From assembly GCA_902800005.1 (NCBI GenBank), contig CADCCP010000011.1, positions 1-41,006 on the forward strand: DNA of 41,006 nucleotides. The letters are read 5' to 3'. Both the position numbers and the translations under genes were made by a program. Below are positions 34,312 through 41,006 of the stretch, one piece after another. The number at the start of each line of letters is the position of its first letter. Within the stretch, counting starts at the first letter, position 1. This DNA comes from an uncultured Ruminococcus sp. GTDB lineage: Bacteria > Bacillota > Clostridia > Oscillospirales > Acutalibacteraceae. The notes under the pieces were generated by a model. It had not been told where the DNA came from. It saw only the letters and a list, made by a program, of their open reading frames with translations, and did no database searches.

Positions 34312-35718
34312 ATGATAGAAAGTTATCAGCATTTGCTTGACAATGTAAAACGTATCCATTTCGTCGGTATAGGCGGTTCGGGTATGTGTCCGCTTGCAGA
34401 GATCCTTCACAGTGAAGGCTTTGAGATAACAGGCTCAGATACAGCCGAATCCGATACCCTTGCCCGTATACGTTCATACAACATTCCCGTGACTATGGGG
34501 CATTTCCCCGAAAATGTCATAGGTGCGGATTTAGTTGTATACACCGCCGCCGTCAAGCAGGACAATCCCGAACTCGTTTCTGCCAAAGAACACAACATCC
34601 CCGCCATTGAACGCTGTATCATGCTCGGTGCTGTCGTGGATAAATATAAAAAATCAGTTGCCGTCAGCGGTACTCACGGTAAAACTACCACTACTTCAAT
34701 GATAACTCAGATCTTCACCATGTCCGACTTCGATCCTACTGCCGTTATCGGTGCAAAACTCTCTTTCATAGGCGGCAACAGCCGTGTAGGTCGATCTGAC
34801 ATCATGGTCTGTGAAGCCTGTGAATATGTCGATACATTTCTGAAAATATATCCTGCCGTGTCCGTGATTCTCAATGTAGATGAAGATCACCTTGACTATT
34901 TCGGAACTCTTGACAGGATAAAACAGTCATTTACAAAATTTATTTCACAAACATCTTCCCTTATCGTCATCAACGGTGATGATGCAAACTCTATGGAATG
35001 TGTGAAAAATGCCGATACAAACGGAAAAAATATCGTCACCTTCGGTTTCGGCGAAAATAATGACTTCCGTGCAGTCCTCACCAACAAGCCTGATGATGTA
35101 TTCGACAGCTTTGACCTCATTCATAATAACGAAACTCTCTGTAATATCACTCTCAGAGTTCCGGGAAATTTCAATGTCATGAATGCCCTTGCAGCTTGTG
35201 CGGCTTGTATCTCTATGGGTGTTGCTCCCGAAAAGGTTAAAAATGCTCTTGAAAAATTCGGCGGTGCTCACAGACGTTTTGAAATTCTCGGTCACTTTGA
35301 CGGCATTACCGTTGCAGATGACTTTGCACATCACCCGACAGAACTCCGTGCAACTCTCACTACTGCCATGAATATGAAATTCAAAAATGTATGGGCTATC
35401 TTTCAGCCTCATACTTTTTCAAGAACTTATATGTTCTTAAACGAATTTGCTGAAGTCCTCTCCATTCCCGACCATACCATTTTATCCGAAATTCTCCCCG
35501 TCCGTGAGGTAAATACCTACAACATCTATGCAAAAGACCTTGCCGACAAGATAGACGGCTGTGTGTGGTTCAAGACCTTTGAAGAAATTGCCGATTACGT
35601 CACAAAGAATGCTAAATCAGGTGATTTGATAATTACAATAGGCGGCGGCAACGTCTATATGTGTGCCGACCTTATCGTTAAAAAATTAGGAATGAGGAAT
35701 GAAAAATTAGGAATATAA
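34312..35718 (+). CDS. murC: UDP-N-acetylmuramate-L-alanine ligase
   Basis: A 468-residue Mur ligase that adds L-Ala to UDP-MurNAc in the cytosol. It has the MurC start HFVGIGGSGMCPLAE, the ATP loop SGTHGKTTTTS, the VNVDEDHLDYF metal-binding segment, the HRRFE box and DDFAHHPTE. The start is ATG 34312 with GGAAG upstream; an in-frame TTG at 34297 is less likely. The last ten residues (LGMRNEKLGI) are encoded by the short repeats AAAAATTAGGAATGAGGAATGA, so the C-terminus appears to have been rewritten by repeat DNA. Confidence 0.95.
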   Translation: MIESYQHLLDNVKRIHFVGIGGSGMCPLAEILHSEGFEITGSDTAESDTLARIRSYNIPVTMGHFPENVIGADLVVYTAAVKQDNPELVSAKEHNIPAIERCIMLGAVVDKYKKSVAVSGTHGKTTTTSMITQIFTMSDFDPTAVIGAKLSFIGGNSRVGRSDIMVCEACEYVDTFLKIYPAVSVILNVDEDHLDYFGTLDRIKQSFTKFISQTSSLIVINGDDANSMECVKNADTNGKNIVTFGFGENNDFRAVLTNKPDDVFDSFDLIHNNETLCNITLRVPGNFNVMNALAACAACISMGVAPEKVKNALEKFGGAHRRFEILGHFDGITVADDFAHHPTELRATLTTAMNMKFKNVWAIFQPHTFSRTYMFLNEFAEVLSIPDHTILSEILPVREVNTYNIYAKDLADKIDGCVWFKTFEEIADYVTKNAKSGDLIITIGGGNVYMCADLIVKKLGMRNEKLGI

Positions 35719-35806
35719 AATCTATCGTTCCGGATTTCAAAAATGATAAATGAGAATTTGGAGAAACAAAAAATATTTATCATTCCTCACTCCTCATTTC
35801 TCATTG
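35690..35806. repeat. Purine-rich short repeat locus A2
   Basis: Direct units TTAGGAATGAGGAATGA and AAAAATTAGGAAT at the murC 3' end are followed by AATGATAAAT (35742-35751), which pairs with ATTTATCATT (35775-35784), and by CCTCACTCCTCATTTCTCATTG. It fills the murC-speD gap. The pyrimidine-rich arm ends about a dozen bases before the speD start. Confidence 0.85.
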
Positions 35807-35819
35807 TAAAAAGGTTGTG

Positions 35820-36629
35820 ATGTTAAAGTTGAACAAAAGGCTGAAACTATACGGTTTTAATAACCTCACCAAAACCCTCAGTTTTAATATTTATGATGTC
35901 TGCTATGCTAAAACCGAACGTGAACAAAAAGACTATATTGCTTACATTGACGAACAGTATAACTCTGAACGTCTTACCAATATACTTTGCGAAGTCACCG
36001 AAATGATAGGTGCAAGTGTCCTCAACATCTCCAAACAAGACTATGATCCGCAGGGTGCAAGCGTGACTCTGCTCATATCAGAAAAAGGCTTGCCCGAAAA
36101 AATAGATGAATCCTGCAACTGCGGCAAATATGCCAATTACAGAGATACCATCGCCGCACATCTCGATAAAAGTCATGTAACTGTGCATACTTATCCCGAA
36201 TATCACCCTCACAATGCTATTGCAACTTTCCGTGTTGATATAGATGTTTCCACTTGCGGTACTATCTCCCCACTTAATACCCTCGATTTTCTCATTGACA
36301 GCTTTGACTCCGATATTATCACCATTGATTACCGTGTACGAGGCTTTACAAGAGATACAGACGGTAAAAAACTCTTTATCGACCACAAGATAACTTCCAT
36401 TCAGGACTTCATCAAAGAGGAAACTCTCAAACGCTATGATACCGTTGATATAAACGTCTATCAAGCGAATATCTTCCATACTCAGCTCTTGATAAAAGAA
36501 ATGGAACTGCAAAATTATCTCTTCAAAACAGATGTATATGAGATACCGCCAAAAGAACGTCTTGCCATTTCAAACAGCTTACGCCGTGAAATGATAGAGA
36601 TTTTCAGCGGTCAAAATGTATATGAATGA
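35820..36629 (+). CDS. speD: S-adenosylmethionine decarboxylase proenzyme
   Basis: A 269-residue AdoMet decarboxylase of the E. coli-type class 1 group, which gives decarboxylated AdoMet, the aminopropyl donor. The self-cleavage site that forms the pyruvoyl group is DKSHVTVHTYPE, where the Ser becomes pyruvate. The length fits the large bacterial class, not the short B. subtilis class. ATG 35820 is preferred over the adjoining GTG 35817; AAAAGG lies immediately upstream. First gene of the polyamine cluster, and its product supplies the SpeE encoded two genes downstream. Confidence 0.93.
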   Translation: MLKLNKRLKLYGFNNLTKTLSFNIYDVCYAKTEREQKDYIAYIDEQYNSERLTNILCEVTEMIGASVLNISKQDYDPQGASVTLLISEKGLPEKIDESCNCGKYANYRDTIAAHLDKSHVTVHTYPEYHPHNAIATFRVDIDVSTCGTISPLNTLDFLIDSFDSDIITIDYRVRGFTRDTDGKKLFIDHKITSIQDFIKEETLKRYDTVDINVYQANIFHTQLLIKEMELQNYLFKTDVYEIPPKERLAISNSLRREMIEIFSGQNVYE

Positions 36630-36652
36630 GGAATGAGAAGTGAGGAGTGAGA
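36627..36652. repeat. Purine-rich short repeat locus A3, supplying the ribosome site of speA
   Basis: TGAGGAATGAGAAGTGAGGAGTGAGAA fills the whole speD-speA gap. The first TGA is the speD stop codon, and the last GAGGAGTGAG copy lies about 6 bases before the ATG at 36654, so it should work as the Shine-Dalgarno sequence. No pyrimidine-rich partner arm is present here. Confidence 0.85.
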
Positions 36653-36653
36653 A

Positions 36654-38111
36654 ATGCGTATAATGAAACTCGATCAGAATAAAGCCCCTATTTATGAGGC
36701 TCTTTGTCAATATCGTGAAAACCGTATAGTTTCCTTTGACGTTCCCGGACATAAACAAGGTAAAGGCAACCCTGTTTTAACCGAATTTCTCGGTAAACAG
36801 TGCATGAGTGTTGATGTAAATTCCATGAAACCGCTTGATAATCTGTGTCACCCCGTCAGTGTCATAAAAGAAGCCGAAGAACTCATGGCTGATGCTTTCG
36901 GTGCAGCCCATGCTTTCTTCATGGTAAACGGCACTTCAAGTTCCGTTCAGGCTATGGTAATGAGTGTATGCAAGCGTGGCGATAAGATAATCATGCCCCG
37001 AAACGTCCACAGAAGCAGTATAAATGCACTTATCGTATGCGGTGCAGTACCCGTTTATGTCAATCCGGGCGTGAACAAACAACTCGGCATACCTTTGGGA
37101 ATGTCCGTTGATGCCGTAAAACGTGCAATAAAACTTCACCCCGATGCAAAGGCTATTATCGTGAATAATCCCACTTATTACGGTGTATGTTCCAATCTTT
37201 CGGAAATTGTCAAAATTGCCCATAAGACAGGCATGAAAGTCCTTGTTGACGAGGCTCACGGCACTCACTTTTACTTTGGTGACTATATGCCCCGTTCCGC
37301 TATGAGTGTCGGTGCAGATATGGCGGCTGTCAGTATGCACAAAACAGGCGGTTCTCTTACTCAAAGTTCCGCTTTACTTCTCGGTGAAGGCATTTCAGAG
37401 GGCTATGTCCGTCAAATCATCAACTTGACACAAACAACAAGTGCTTCATATTTACTTTTATCTTCCCTTGACATTTCAAGGCGAAATCTCGCCCTCAACG
37501 GCAAATCTATTTTTGAACGTGTTACCACTCTTGCCGGCTACGGCATTAAAGAGATAAATAAATTAGGCGGTCTTTACGCTTTTTCAAGAGAACTCATCAA
37601 CGGCGATACCGTATTTGACTTTGACCCCACTAAAATTTCCGTTCATACAAGAGATATAGGTCTTGCCGGAATTGAAGTTTATGACATTCTCCGTGATAAG
37701 TACGATATTCAGATAGAGTTCGGCGACATCGGAAATATCCTTGCTATCGTTTCAGTCGGTGATAAAATTCTTAATATAGAACGTCTTATTTCCGCTCTCT
37801 ATGAAATAAAACGTCTTTATTCCAAAAGTTCCGCAGGTATGCTTGACCATGAATACATTGAACCCATTGTAGTATGCTCTCCGCAGGAGGCTTTCTATTC
37901 CAAAAAAATACAGCTTCCTTTGAATGAAACTCTCGGAAAAATATGTGCGGAATTTGTGATGTGCTATCCCCCCGGAATACCAATTCTTGCCCCCGGCGAA
38001 CTCATTACAAAAGATGCTATCGAATACATCACCTATGCAAAAGCAAAGGGCTGTAATCTCACAGGTGCAGAAGATATTAACACCGAAAAAATAAATATCA
38101 TGGTCGAATGA
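36654..38111 (+). CDS. speA: Orn/Lys/Arg decarboxylase, aspartate-aminotransferase fold (probable arginine decarboxylase)
   Basis: A 485-residue PLP enzyme of the Orn/Lys/Arg decarboxylase major-domain family (SpeA/Cad/YaaO-like). The PLP lysine is in SMHKTGGSLTQSS, with DVPGHKQGKG near the N-terminus, VDEAHGTHF before it, and CYPPGIPILAPGE near the C-terminus. It lacks the N-terminal wing domain of enterobacterial inducible forms. The polyamine context points to biosynthetic arginine (agmatine-forming) or possibly lysine/ornithine decarboxylation; sequence alone does not settle this. It follows speD after the repeat-derived ribosome site and is followed by speE after 17 bases. Confidence 0.88.
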   Translation: MRIMKLDQNKAPIYEALCQYRENRIVSFDVPGHKQGKGNPVLTEFLGKQCMSVDVNSMKPLDNLCHPVSVIKEAEELMADAFGAAHAFFMVNGTSSSVQAMVMSVCKRGDKIIMPRNVHRSSINALIVCGAVPVYVNPGVNKQLGIPLGMSVDAVKRAIKLHPDAKAIIVNNPTYYGVCSNLSEIVKIAHKTGMKVLVDEAHGTHFYFGDYMPRSAMSVGADMAAVSMHKTGGSLTQSSALLLGEGISEGYVRQIINLTQTTSASYLLLSSLDISRRNLALNGKSIFERVTTLAGYGIKEINKLGGLYAFSRELINGDTVFDFDPTKISVHTRDIGLAGIEVYDILRDKYDIQIEFGDIGNILAIVSVGDKILNIERLISALYEIKRLYSKSSAGMLDHEYIEPIVVCSPQEAFYSKKIQLPLNETLGKICAEFVMCYPPGIPILAPGELITKDAIEYITYAKAKGCNLTGAEDINTEKINIMVE

Positions 38112-38128
38112 AAGGAGGTCTTTTTTAA

Positions 38129-38980
38129 ATGGAAATGTGGTATACAGAAGAACAAACTAACAATGTACGTTTCTCTATCAGGTGCGATAAACAAAAATAT
38201 TCCGCTCAATCGGACTTTCAGCGTATCGAGATTTTCAGTACACCCGAATTTGGTGATATTCTCGTCCTTGACGACAGGATCATGCTTACACAAAAAGATG
38301 AATTTATCTACCATGAAATGATAACTCATGTGCCTATGGCGGTAAATCCCGATGTTAAAAATGTCCTCGTCATCGGTGCAGGTGACGGCGGTACTGTCAG
38401 GGAACTTACAAAATACAAGTCCATTGAAAATATTGACATGGTGGAAATCGACAGAATGGTAGTTGACGCTTGTAAAGAGTTTTTACCGACAGTCGCTTCT
38501 AAACTTAATGACTCTCGTGTGCATATCTTCATTGATGACGGCTTGCGTTTTGTCCGTCACGTTGAAAACAAGTATGATTTGATAATAGTCGATTCAACCG
38601 ACCCTTTCGGTCCCGGTGAAGGTCTGTTTACAACGGAATTTTACGGCAACTGCTATAAAGCTCTTACAAGTGACGGTATTCTTGTAAATCAGCATGAAAG
38701 CCCTTTTTACAACACTTATGCAAAATCCATGAAACAGGCTCATAAAAAGATACTTCAATTTTTCCCCGTTGTAAAGGTCTATCAGGCTCATATCCCGACT
38801 TATCCGTCAGGTCACTGGCTTTTCGGCTTTGCTTCAAAAAAATTCCACCCCACAAATGACTTGGACGAAGGACGTTGGAATCGTCTTTGCATTGACACAA
38901 ACTACTACAATACAAGATTGCATAAAGGCTGTTTTGCACTCCCGACTTACGTCACCAAACAACTCCTTGAAAATGAATAA
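38129..38980 (+). CDS. speE: Spermidine synthase (aminopropyltransferase)
   Basis: A 283-residue SpeE. It has the FQRIEIFSTPEFGDILVLD substrate-gate region, the SAM-like fold motif VLVIGAGDGGTVREL and the catalytic VDSTDPFGPGEGLFT segment. It transfers an aminopropyl group from decarboxylated AdoMet to putrescine; other acceptors such as spermidine are possible. AAAGGAGG precedes the ATG. Its donor comes from the nearby SpeD. The presence of carboxyspermidine genes directly downstream raises the possibility that the two routes make different polyamines. Confidence 0.93.
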   Translation: MEMWYTEEQTNNVRFSIRCDKQKYSAQSDFQRIEIFSTPEFGDILVLDDRIMLTQKDEFIYHEMITHVPMAVNPDVKNVLVIGAGDGGTVRELTKYKSIENIDMVEIDRMVVDACKEFLPTVASKLNDSRVHIFIDDGLRFVRHVENKYDLIIVDSTDPFGPGEGLFTTEFYGNCYKALTSDGILVNQHESPFYNTYAKSMKQAHKKILQFFPVVKVYQAHIPTYPSGHWLFGFASKKFHPTNDLDEGRWNRLCIDTNYYNTRLHKGCFALPTYVTKQLLENE

Positions 38981-38983
38981 ATT

Positions 38984-39118
38984 TAGTGTGGAGAGTTGAG
39001 AGTGAAGAGAATGAAAGTTCTGCTTTCCAGCGTGCAAAAAGAATTAAAAAAAGGTGGATTTTGAGAGTAAGTTTGAGCGTGGAACATCTCCACTCTCCAG
39101 TCTCCAAACTCCACTCTG
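38984..39118. repeat. Short repeat locus B (GAGAGTTGAGAGTGAAGAG family)
   Basis: Purine-rich GTGTGGAGAGTTGAGAGTGAAGAG just after the speE stop faces pyrimidine-rich ATCTCCACTCTCCAGTCTCCAAACTCCACTCTG (about 39088-39118). The arms can pair around a loop of about 75 bases. It resembles the A family in layout but uses a different unit. A 17-codon open frame (39011-39064) in the loop is probably chance. Confidence 0.8.
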
Positions 39119-39140
39119 ATAAATTAGGAGGTTTTTTAAA

Positions 39141-40340
39141 ATGGGAAAGGCTTTAATTATCGGTGCAGGCGGAGTTGCAAGTGTCTGCATTCACAAGTGT
39201 TGTCAGAATCCGGACGTTTTTGAAGAGATCTGTATCGCAAGCAGAACTAAATCAAAATGTGATGCCCTCAAAGCTAAACTTGACGGCGGTAAAACTAAAA
39301 TTTCAACTGCTCAGGTAAATGCTGATAATGTTGATGAACTTATTGCTCTCATCAATGAATTCAAACCCGATGTTGTCATCAACTTGGCTCTGCCTTATCA
39401 GGACTTGACTATAATGGATGCTTGTCTTGCAACAAAAGTAAACTATGTAGATACCGCCAACTATGAACCTCTCGATACCGCTAAATTTGAATACAAATGG
39501 CAGTGGGCTTATCGTGAGAGATTTGAAAAAGCAGGTATCACCGCACTTCTGGGAAGCGGTTTTGACCCCGGTGTTACAGGCGTATTCAGTGCTTACGCTA
39601 TGAAACATGAATTTGATGAAATAAATTACATTGACATTCTCGACTGTAATGCAGGCGATCACGGTTATCCCTTTGCTACAAACTTCAATCCCGAAATAAA
39701 TATCCGTGAAGTTTCCGCAAAAGGCAGCTACATAGAGGACGGTAAATGGATAGAAACAGAGCCTATGGAAATAAAAAGAGTATACAATTTCCCCGAAATA
39801 GGCGAAAAAGATATGTATTTGCTTCACCATGAAGAACTTGAATCCCTTGCACTCAACATTAAAGGCATTAAGCGTATTCGTTTCTTTATGACTTTCGGTC
39901 AGAGTTATCTCACACACCTTAAATGCCTTGAAAATGTCGGCATGACTTCCATTGAGCCTATCGACTTTGAAGGTCATAAGATCGTGCCTTTGCAGTTCCT
40001 GAAAGCCGTATTGCCCGATCCCGCTTCACTCGGTCCCAGAACAAAGGGTAAAACAAATATCGGCTGTATCTTCATCGGCAAAAAGGACGGCAAAGACAAA
40101 ACTTATTATCTTTACAATGTATGCGACCATGAGGAATGTTATAAAGAAGTCGGTTCACAGGCTGTTTCATATACAACAGGCGTTCCGGCTATGATAGGTG
40201 CGGCTATGCTCCTCACAGGTAAATGGAATAAACCCGGCGTACATAACATTGAAGAATTCGATCCCGATCCTTTCATGGAAGACCTGAATAAATTCGGCTT
40301 GCCCTGGAAAGAAAGCTACAACCCCGACTTAGTTGAATGA
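39141..40340 (+). CDS. Carboxy(nor)spermidine dehydrogenase (saccharopine-dehydrogenase family)
   Basis: A 399-residue NAD(P)-dependent enzyme that condenses aspartate semialdehyde with putrescine (or diaminopropane) to carboxyspermidine (or carboxynorspermidine). The Rossmann start is KALIIGAGGVASVCIHKCC, with SRTKSKC for cofactor choice, NLALPYQDL and the LLGSGFDPGVTGVFSAY segment characteristic of this group. Its partner nspC follows about 95 bases later, which fixes the pathway. AGGAGG precedes the ATG. Sequence cannot tell the spermidine form from the norspermidine form, but spermidine is usual in Clostridia. Confidence 0.92.
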   Translation: MGKALIIGAGGVASVCIHKCCQNPDVFEEICIASRTKSKCDALKAKLDGGKTKISTAQVNADNVDELIALINEFKPDVVINLALPYQDLTIMDACLATKVNYVDTANYEPLDTAKFEYKWQWAYRERFEKAGITALLGSGFDPGVTGVFSAYAMKHEFDEINYIDILDCNAGDHGYPFATNFNPEINIREVSAKGSYIEDGKWIETEPMEIKRVYNFPEIGEKDMYLLHHEELESLALNIKGIKRIRFFMTFGQSYLTHLKCLENVGMTSIEPIDFEGHKIVPLQFLKAVLPDPASLGPRTKGKTNIGCIFIGKKDGKDKTYYLYNVCDHEECYKEVGSQAVSYTTGVPAMIGAAMLLTGKWNKPGVHNIEEFDPDPFMEDLNKFGLPWKESYNPDLVE

Positions 40341-40412
40341 TAAATGAGGAATGAGGAATGAGAAATAGTTTCATGTGACATTCTCATTTATCATTCCTCA
40401 TTTCACATTCCT
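40338..40412. repeat. Purine-rich short repeat locus A4
   Basis: It begins at the dehydrogenase stop (TGATAAATGAGGAATGAGGAATGAG). GATAAATGAG (40339-40348) pairs with CTCATTTATC (40383-40392), and further ATTCCTCATTTCACATTCC follows. The hairpin sits between the dehydrogenase and nspC genes and could limit read-through into nspC. Confidence 0.87.
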
Positions 40413-40434
40413 AATTTTATAAAAGAGGTGCAAA

Positions 40435-41006
40435 ATGAAAAATATTTTATCTCTCCCTACTCCGTGTTATGTCATTGACGAAAAATCTCTCATACATAAT
40501 CTTGAAATTTTACAGCACGTTGAACAAGAAACAGGCTGTCATGTACTTCTTGCACAAAAGGCTTTTTCCGCTTATCACACATATCCGCTTATCTCGCAAT
40601 ATATCAGCGGTACGACCGCAAGCGGTCTTTTTGAAGCCAGACTCGCCTATGAAGAAATGCCCGATAAACAAATACACGTCTATTCCCCCGCTCTCACTGA
40701 CAGGGATTTTGATGAACTTCTGACTATATGCGACCATATTGTTTTCAACTCGTTCTCTCAATGGAAACGCTTTAAACAAAAAGCTCTCCAACACCCCGAA
40801 ATTGAATTTGGTTTGCGTATAAATCCCGAATACTCCGAAATCGAAACGGATATTTATAACCCTTGTTTCACAAATTCAATGCTTGGAATAACTCTTGCAA
40901 ATTTTGAAGAAGATGAACTCGATGGCATTTCGGGACTGCATTTCCATACCATGTGTGAACAAAACTCCGATACCCTCCAAAGAACTCTTGAAGTCGTTGA
41001 ACAGCG
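40435..41006 (+). CDS. nspC: Carboxy(nor)spermidine decarboxylase, 5' part (cut by window end)
   Basis: 190 codons are visible and the gene runs off the right edge. It is a PLP-dependent alanine-racemase-fold decarboxylase which removes CO2 from carboxyspermidine or carboxynorspermidine to give spermidine or norspermidine. It starts LPTPCYVIDEKSL, the PLP lysine is in LLAQKAFSAY, and RINPEYSE and GLHFHTMCEQ are characteristic of NspC. AGAGGTG precedes the ATG at 40435. It completes the pathway begun by the preceding dehydrogenase. Genes for agmatine-to-putrescine conversion are not in the window and may lie further right. Confidence 0.94.
   Translation, partial: MKNILSLPTPCYVIDEKSLIHNLEILQHVEQETGCHVLLAQKAFSAYHTYPLISQYISGTTASGLFEARLAYEEMPDKQIHVYSPALTDRDFDELLTICDHIVFNSFSQWKRFKQKALQHPEIEFGLRINPEYSEIETDIYNPCFTNSMLGITLANFEEDELDGISGLHFHTMCEQNSDTLQRTLEVVEQ

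Noticed and set aside
39011-39064. 17-codon leader peptide before the dehydrogenase gene
   Set aside because: Poor ribosome site, it lies in the loop of repeat locus B, and no codon pattern suggests attenuation.
39303-39977. 224-codon minus-strand open frame
   Set aside because: Antisense shadow of the carboxyspermidine dehydrogenase gene.

Overview
The window looks like chromosomal DNA of a low-to-moderate GC member of the Clostridia, most like a gut or rumen Ruminococcus relative (Oscillospiraceae/Ruminococcaceae). The support is an IspH fused to ribosomal protein S1 domains, Firmicutes-type AddA/AddB, RicT/YaaT beside holB, a YunB-like sporulation protein, a T-box in front of thrS, BIG2/leucine-rich surface protein and a carboxyspermidine-type polyamine cluster. 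The genus is inference; no rRNA gene is present. Most of the window is ordinary housekeeping DNA with dense operons and clean TTGACA-17-TATAAT promoters.

Layout. 1-4.6 kb, minus strand: cmk, plsC, ispH-rpsA fusion, a UPF0340 protein and an HD-domain protein, ending in a 21-bp tandem repeat at the window edge. 4.7-7.5 kb, minus: a membrane protein and a secreted leucine-rich/BIG2 protein. 7.5-9.8 kb, plus: T-box leader and thrS, which carries an internal deletion of about 40 nt that breaks the frame in class II motif 2. 9.8-10.6 kb, minus: no gene, but a strong promoter, many hairpins and a terminator, best read as one structured non-coding RNA of about 800 nt. 10.7-14.0 kb, plus: a three-gene cassette of stand-alone condensation domain, carrier protein and AMP-forming ligase. 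14.0-17.6 kb, plus: trmN6-like methyltransferase, rsmI, maf and a D-Ala-D-Ala carboxypeptidase. 17.5-21.1 kb, minus: holB, ricT, an unknown protein and a second carboxypeptidase. 21.2-25.7 kb: an AAA-CYTH fusion protein (plus), an alanine/Na+ symporter (minus), prfB and a metallophosphatase (plus). 25.7-34.0 kb, plus: addB, addA, mntP, yunB. 34.1-35.7 kb: tRNA-Gly(GCC) and murC. 35.8-41.0 kb, plus: polyamine cluster speD, Orn/Lys/Arg decarboxylase, speE, carboxyspermidine dehydrogenase and a truncated nspC.

The most interesting items are the large structured RNA at 9790-10603; the dissected NRPS-like cassette beside it; a family of purine-rich short repeats (GAGGAATGAG type) that begins at stop codons and appears to have been put to use as a terminator (after maf) and a ribosome binding site (before the decarboxylase gene); the broken thrS; and two complete-looking spermidine routes in one cluster.

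All assignments come from reading the sequence and from recall of protein families. No database search, fold calculation or alignment was run, so class names for the RNA and exact substrates for the cassette remain open.
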